Positions 4,722 to 6,326 of a stretch of DNA of 6,326 bases are shown piece after piece (positions within the stretch are counted from its first letter, which is position 1; each line of letters opens with the position of its first letter). This stretch comes from Betaproteobacteria bacterium (GTDB lineage Bacteria; Pseudomonadota; Gammaproteobacteria; Burkholderiales; SG8-41). The position numbers and the translations under genes are program-made. The notes under the pieces were generated by a model. It was not told the DNA's origin and ran no database searches. It saw only the letters and a program-made list of their open reading frames with translations. The stretch spans positions 1-6,326 of the forward strand of contig JAKFUJ010000227.1 of the NCBI GenBank assembly GCA_021732805.1, given 5' to 3'.

Positions 4722-6326
4722 ATGCCGCAACCCGTAACCGAAGCGCCGCAAAACACCATTCCCGCAGCCCCCGGCGTTGACAGTGATGCTGTCAACCGTC
4801 TGGCGCTGCGGTTGATTGCCGCCAACGCGCGGGTCAATGCCATTGCGCTGGTGGTTGCGCTGAGTCTGATCGGACTCGGCTATTGGGCTTATTCCGGTAT
4901 TGAACAGTCGCTGCGCACCATGCGCGCGGCGGGCTTGAGCGCAGTGCTGGATGCCGAAGTCCAGGCGCTGACCCTGTGGATCGAGGATCGCAAGGGGGAA
5001 GTCAGGCACTGGGCGGCGGAACCGCGCATCAGTGCCGCTGTCGCCGGATTGATGGTCGGTGCGGCGACGGAACAGGCACGGGCGCGCGAAAACCTGACCA
5101 TGGCGCTGGCGCCGGCGCTGAAGGAATCCGGAGCCGTTGCCTACAATGTGGCGGACCGTCAGGGCGTTGTCGTTGCCTCGGTTGCGCCGGAATATCTTGG
5201 TCGGCGCATCAGTCCCGGGGAATATCTTGGCGCGGTGCGCGATGTACTCGGCGGCGCCACGCGTTTTGTCAGACCTTACCGCGAACAGGATCGCATCGAA
5301 GGCGCGCCGAGTCCGTTATTCACGCGGCCGATGGTGTGGTTCAAGACGCCGGTGTTCGATAACTCCGGCCGCGCCATTGCCGGGCTCGGATTTGCGCACT
5401 ACGCCGACAGCCGGTTCACCGGAATCCTCGGTGCAGCCAGTCCTGGCGTCACCGGCGAAGTTTATGCATTGACCGCAGACGGCGTAATGCTGTCGGACAG
5501 CCGTTACGCAACGGAGCTGCGCGCGGCAGGCGCGTTGCAGCCGGAAACCGGCAATGGTGCGTTGCAGGTGCAGATTCGTGATCCGGGCGGTGCATTTGCA
5601 GAAGGCTACAAACTGCCCGCGGACTGGGCGGCGGCGCCGCTGACCCGGCTGGCGGCCCTCGCCGGCGCGGCGCGCGGGCTGACGGATCCGGCGGCGCAAC
5701 GCGGCGTGATTCTGCAGTCCTACCGCAATTACCGTGGCGCCGAGGTGATCGGCGCCTGGCGCTGGCTGGCGGACTATGACTTTGCAGTGGCGATTGAAAT
5801 GTCGCGCGAAGAAGCCTACGCGCCGCTGCGCTATCTCAATCTGGCCTTCGGTCTGCTCGGTTCGCTGCTGGCAGTGGCTGTGCTGGCCGTGCTGGTGTCG
5901 ATGTGGAATGTGCGCCGCCTGCGTCGTGCTGCCGGTGACGCGCAGGTCATCGGCCAGTACCGCCTGGAGCGGCAACTGGGCGAGGGCGCGATGGGCACGG
6001 TTTATCTTGCGCAGCATGCATTGCTCAAACGGCCGACGGCGATCAAGTTGCTCAAATCGCATCTCGCCACCGACGAGGTGATCGGACGTTTCGAACGCGA
6101 AGCCCGCCTGGCCAGTCAACTGGTGCATCCGAACACCATCGGCATTTACGATTACGGCCGCACGCCGGAAGGCGTTCTTTATTATGTGATGGAGTACCTT
6201 GAAGGACAGTCTCTGGATGAAATCCTCGATGCCGAAGGCACGTTGCCGGTGGCACGCGTCGTCCATGTCCTGCGCCAGACCTGCGGCGCTTTGCGCGAGG
6301 CGCACGGCCGCGGCCTGATTCATCGC
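4722..6326 (+). CDS. Transmembrane Ser/Thr protein kinase with periplasmic Cache sensor, 3' truncated
   Basis: The frame is open from the ATG at 4722 to the window end, 535 residues without a stop. Order of parts: polar N-tail (1-35), transmembrane helix (about 39-58), a sensor region of about 310 residues, second helix (about 372-395), a basic NVRRLRRA linker, then a Hanks-type kinase from about 412. Kinase motifs: glycine loop GEGAMGTVY (420-428), ATP-anchoring Lys442 in AIKLLK, alpha-C Glu460 in FEREARL, HPN (469-471), hinge VMEYLEGQSL (489-498), and IHR (533-535), the start of HRD. The Asp and the activation loop lie outside. The sensor looks like a double Cache domain: PEYLGRRISPGEYL, a KTPVFDNSGRAIAGLGF strand pair, and a membrane-proximal YRNYRGAEVIGAWRWL then EEAYAPL. 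Predicted role: periplasmic signal controlling cytoplasmic phosphorylation. Ligand and targets are unknown. Confidence 0.92.
   Translation, partial: MPQPVTEAPQNTIPAAPGVDSDAVNRLALRLIAANARVNAIALVVALSLIGLGYWAYSGIEQSLRTMRAAGLSAVLDAEVQALTLWIEDRKGEVRHWAAEPRISAAVAGLMVGAATEQARARENLTMALAPALKESGAVAYNVADRQGVVVASVAPEYLGRRISPGEYLGAVRDVLGGATRFVRPYREQDRIEGAPSPLFTRPMVWFKTPVFDNSGRAIAGLGFAHYADSRFTGILGAASPGVTGEVYALTADGVMLSDSRYATELRAAGALQPETGNGALQVQIRDPGGAFAEGYKLPADWAAAPLTRLAALAGAARGLTDPAAQRGVILQSYRNYRGAEVIGAWRWLADYDFAVAIEMSREEAYAPLRYLNLAFGLLGSLLAVAVLAVLVSMWNVRRLRRAAGDAQVIGQYRLERQLGEGAMGTVYLAQHALLKRPTAIKLLKSHLATDEVIGRFEREARLASQLVHPNTIGIYDYGRTPEGVLYYVMEYLEGQSLDEILDAEGTLPVARVVHVLRQTCGALREAHGRGLIHR
5189..5230 (+). 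repeat. Perfect 12-bp direct repeat, 30 bp apart, in the Cache domain
   Basis: GGAATATCTTGG occurs at 5189-5200 and 5219-5230, in the same reading frame and exactly ten codons apart, encoding EYLG twice (PEYLGRRIS then PGEYLG). The bases around the copies are not alike. The region matches the P-x-x-x-G-R-x-x-S-x-x-x-Y segment common in Cache domains, so this may be coincidence within a conserved motif. Confidence 0.6.

Noticed and set aside
5316..6323. Long open frame on the - strand opposite the kinase gene (335 codons)
   Set aside because: It is rich in Arg, His, Gln and Ala with no recognisable domain, and it lies antisense to a gene with clear Cache and kinase motifs. Long antisense frames are expected in GC-rich coding DNA.
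1..6326. tRNA, rRNA, CRISPR array, phage or toxin-antitoxin genes
   Set aside because: I read both strands for cloverleaf patterns, regularly spaced repeats and such gene families and found none.

Overview
The window looks like chromosomal DNA from a betaproteobacterium, probably Burkholderiales-like. This rests on gene content, not on a phylogenetic marker: a Bug-type tripartite tricarboxylate transporter (TTT) binding protein next to an HpcH/HpaI aldolase, a small Tat-exported HiPIP, and moderately GC-rich coding sequence. The species cannot be named from this.

Layout: all real genes read on the + strand. (1) 1-672 is the 3' part of a NodB/PuuE-like polysaccharide deacetylase that begins before the window. 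(2) 673-885 is a non-coding gap with a possible promoter for (3), 886-1221, a high-potential iron-sulfur protein. (4) About 1221-1825 is a decayed IS5-family insertion sequence. Its transposase has lost its middle, including the second catalytic Asp, and carries an in-frame TAG, but a textbook A AAA AAG slippery site survives. (5) 1832-2632 is an HpcH/HpaI aldolase whose ATG lies only 4-6 bp from the presumed right end of the IS. (6) 2692-3669 is a secreted Bug/TctC-type solute receptor. (7) 3677-3700 is a strong intrinsic terminator or attenuator. (8) 3713-4684 is a zinc-independent NADPH:quinone oxidoreductase. (9) 4722 to the window end is a receptor-type Ser/Thr protein kinase: cytoplasmic N-tail, transmembrane helix, about 310-residue periplasmic Cache sensor, second transmembrane helix, Hanks kinase. 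The window stops inside the kinase HRD motif.

How the genes fit together: the aldolase, Bug receptor and oxidoreductase are closely spaced and co-oriented, which suggests a small catabolic or uptake module (capture of an organic acid, retro-aldol cleavage, redox handling). The substrate is not evident, and no TctA/TctB membrane subunits are present here. The HiPIP is a periplasmic electron carrier that looks independent of that module. The kinase follows without a clear Shine-Dalgarno sequence and is probably a separate transcription unit. I see no RNA genes, CRISPR array or origin. The least ordinary parts are the internally deleted IS wedged between the HiPIP stop and the aldolase start, and the membrane-spanning Cache-kinase.
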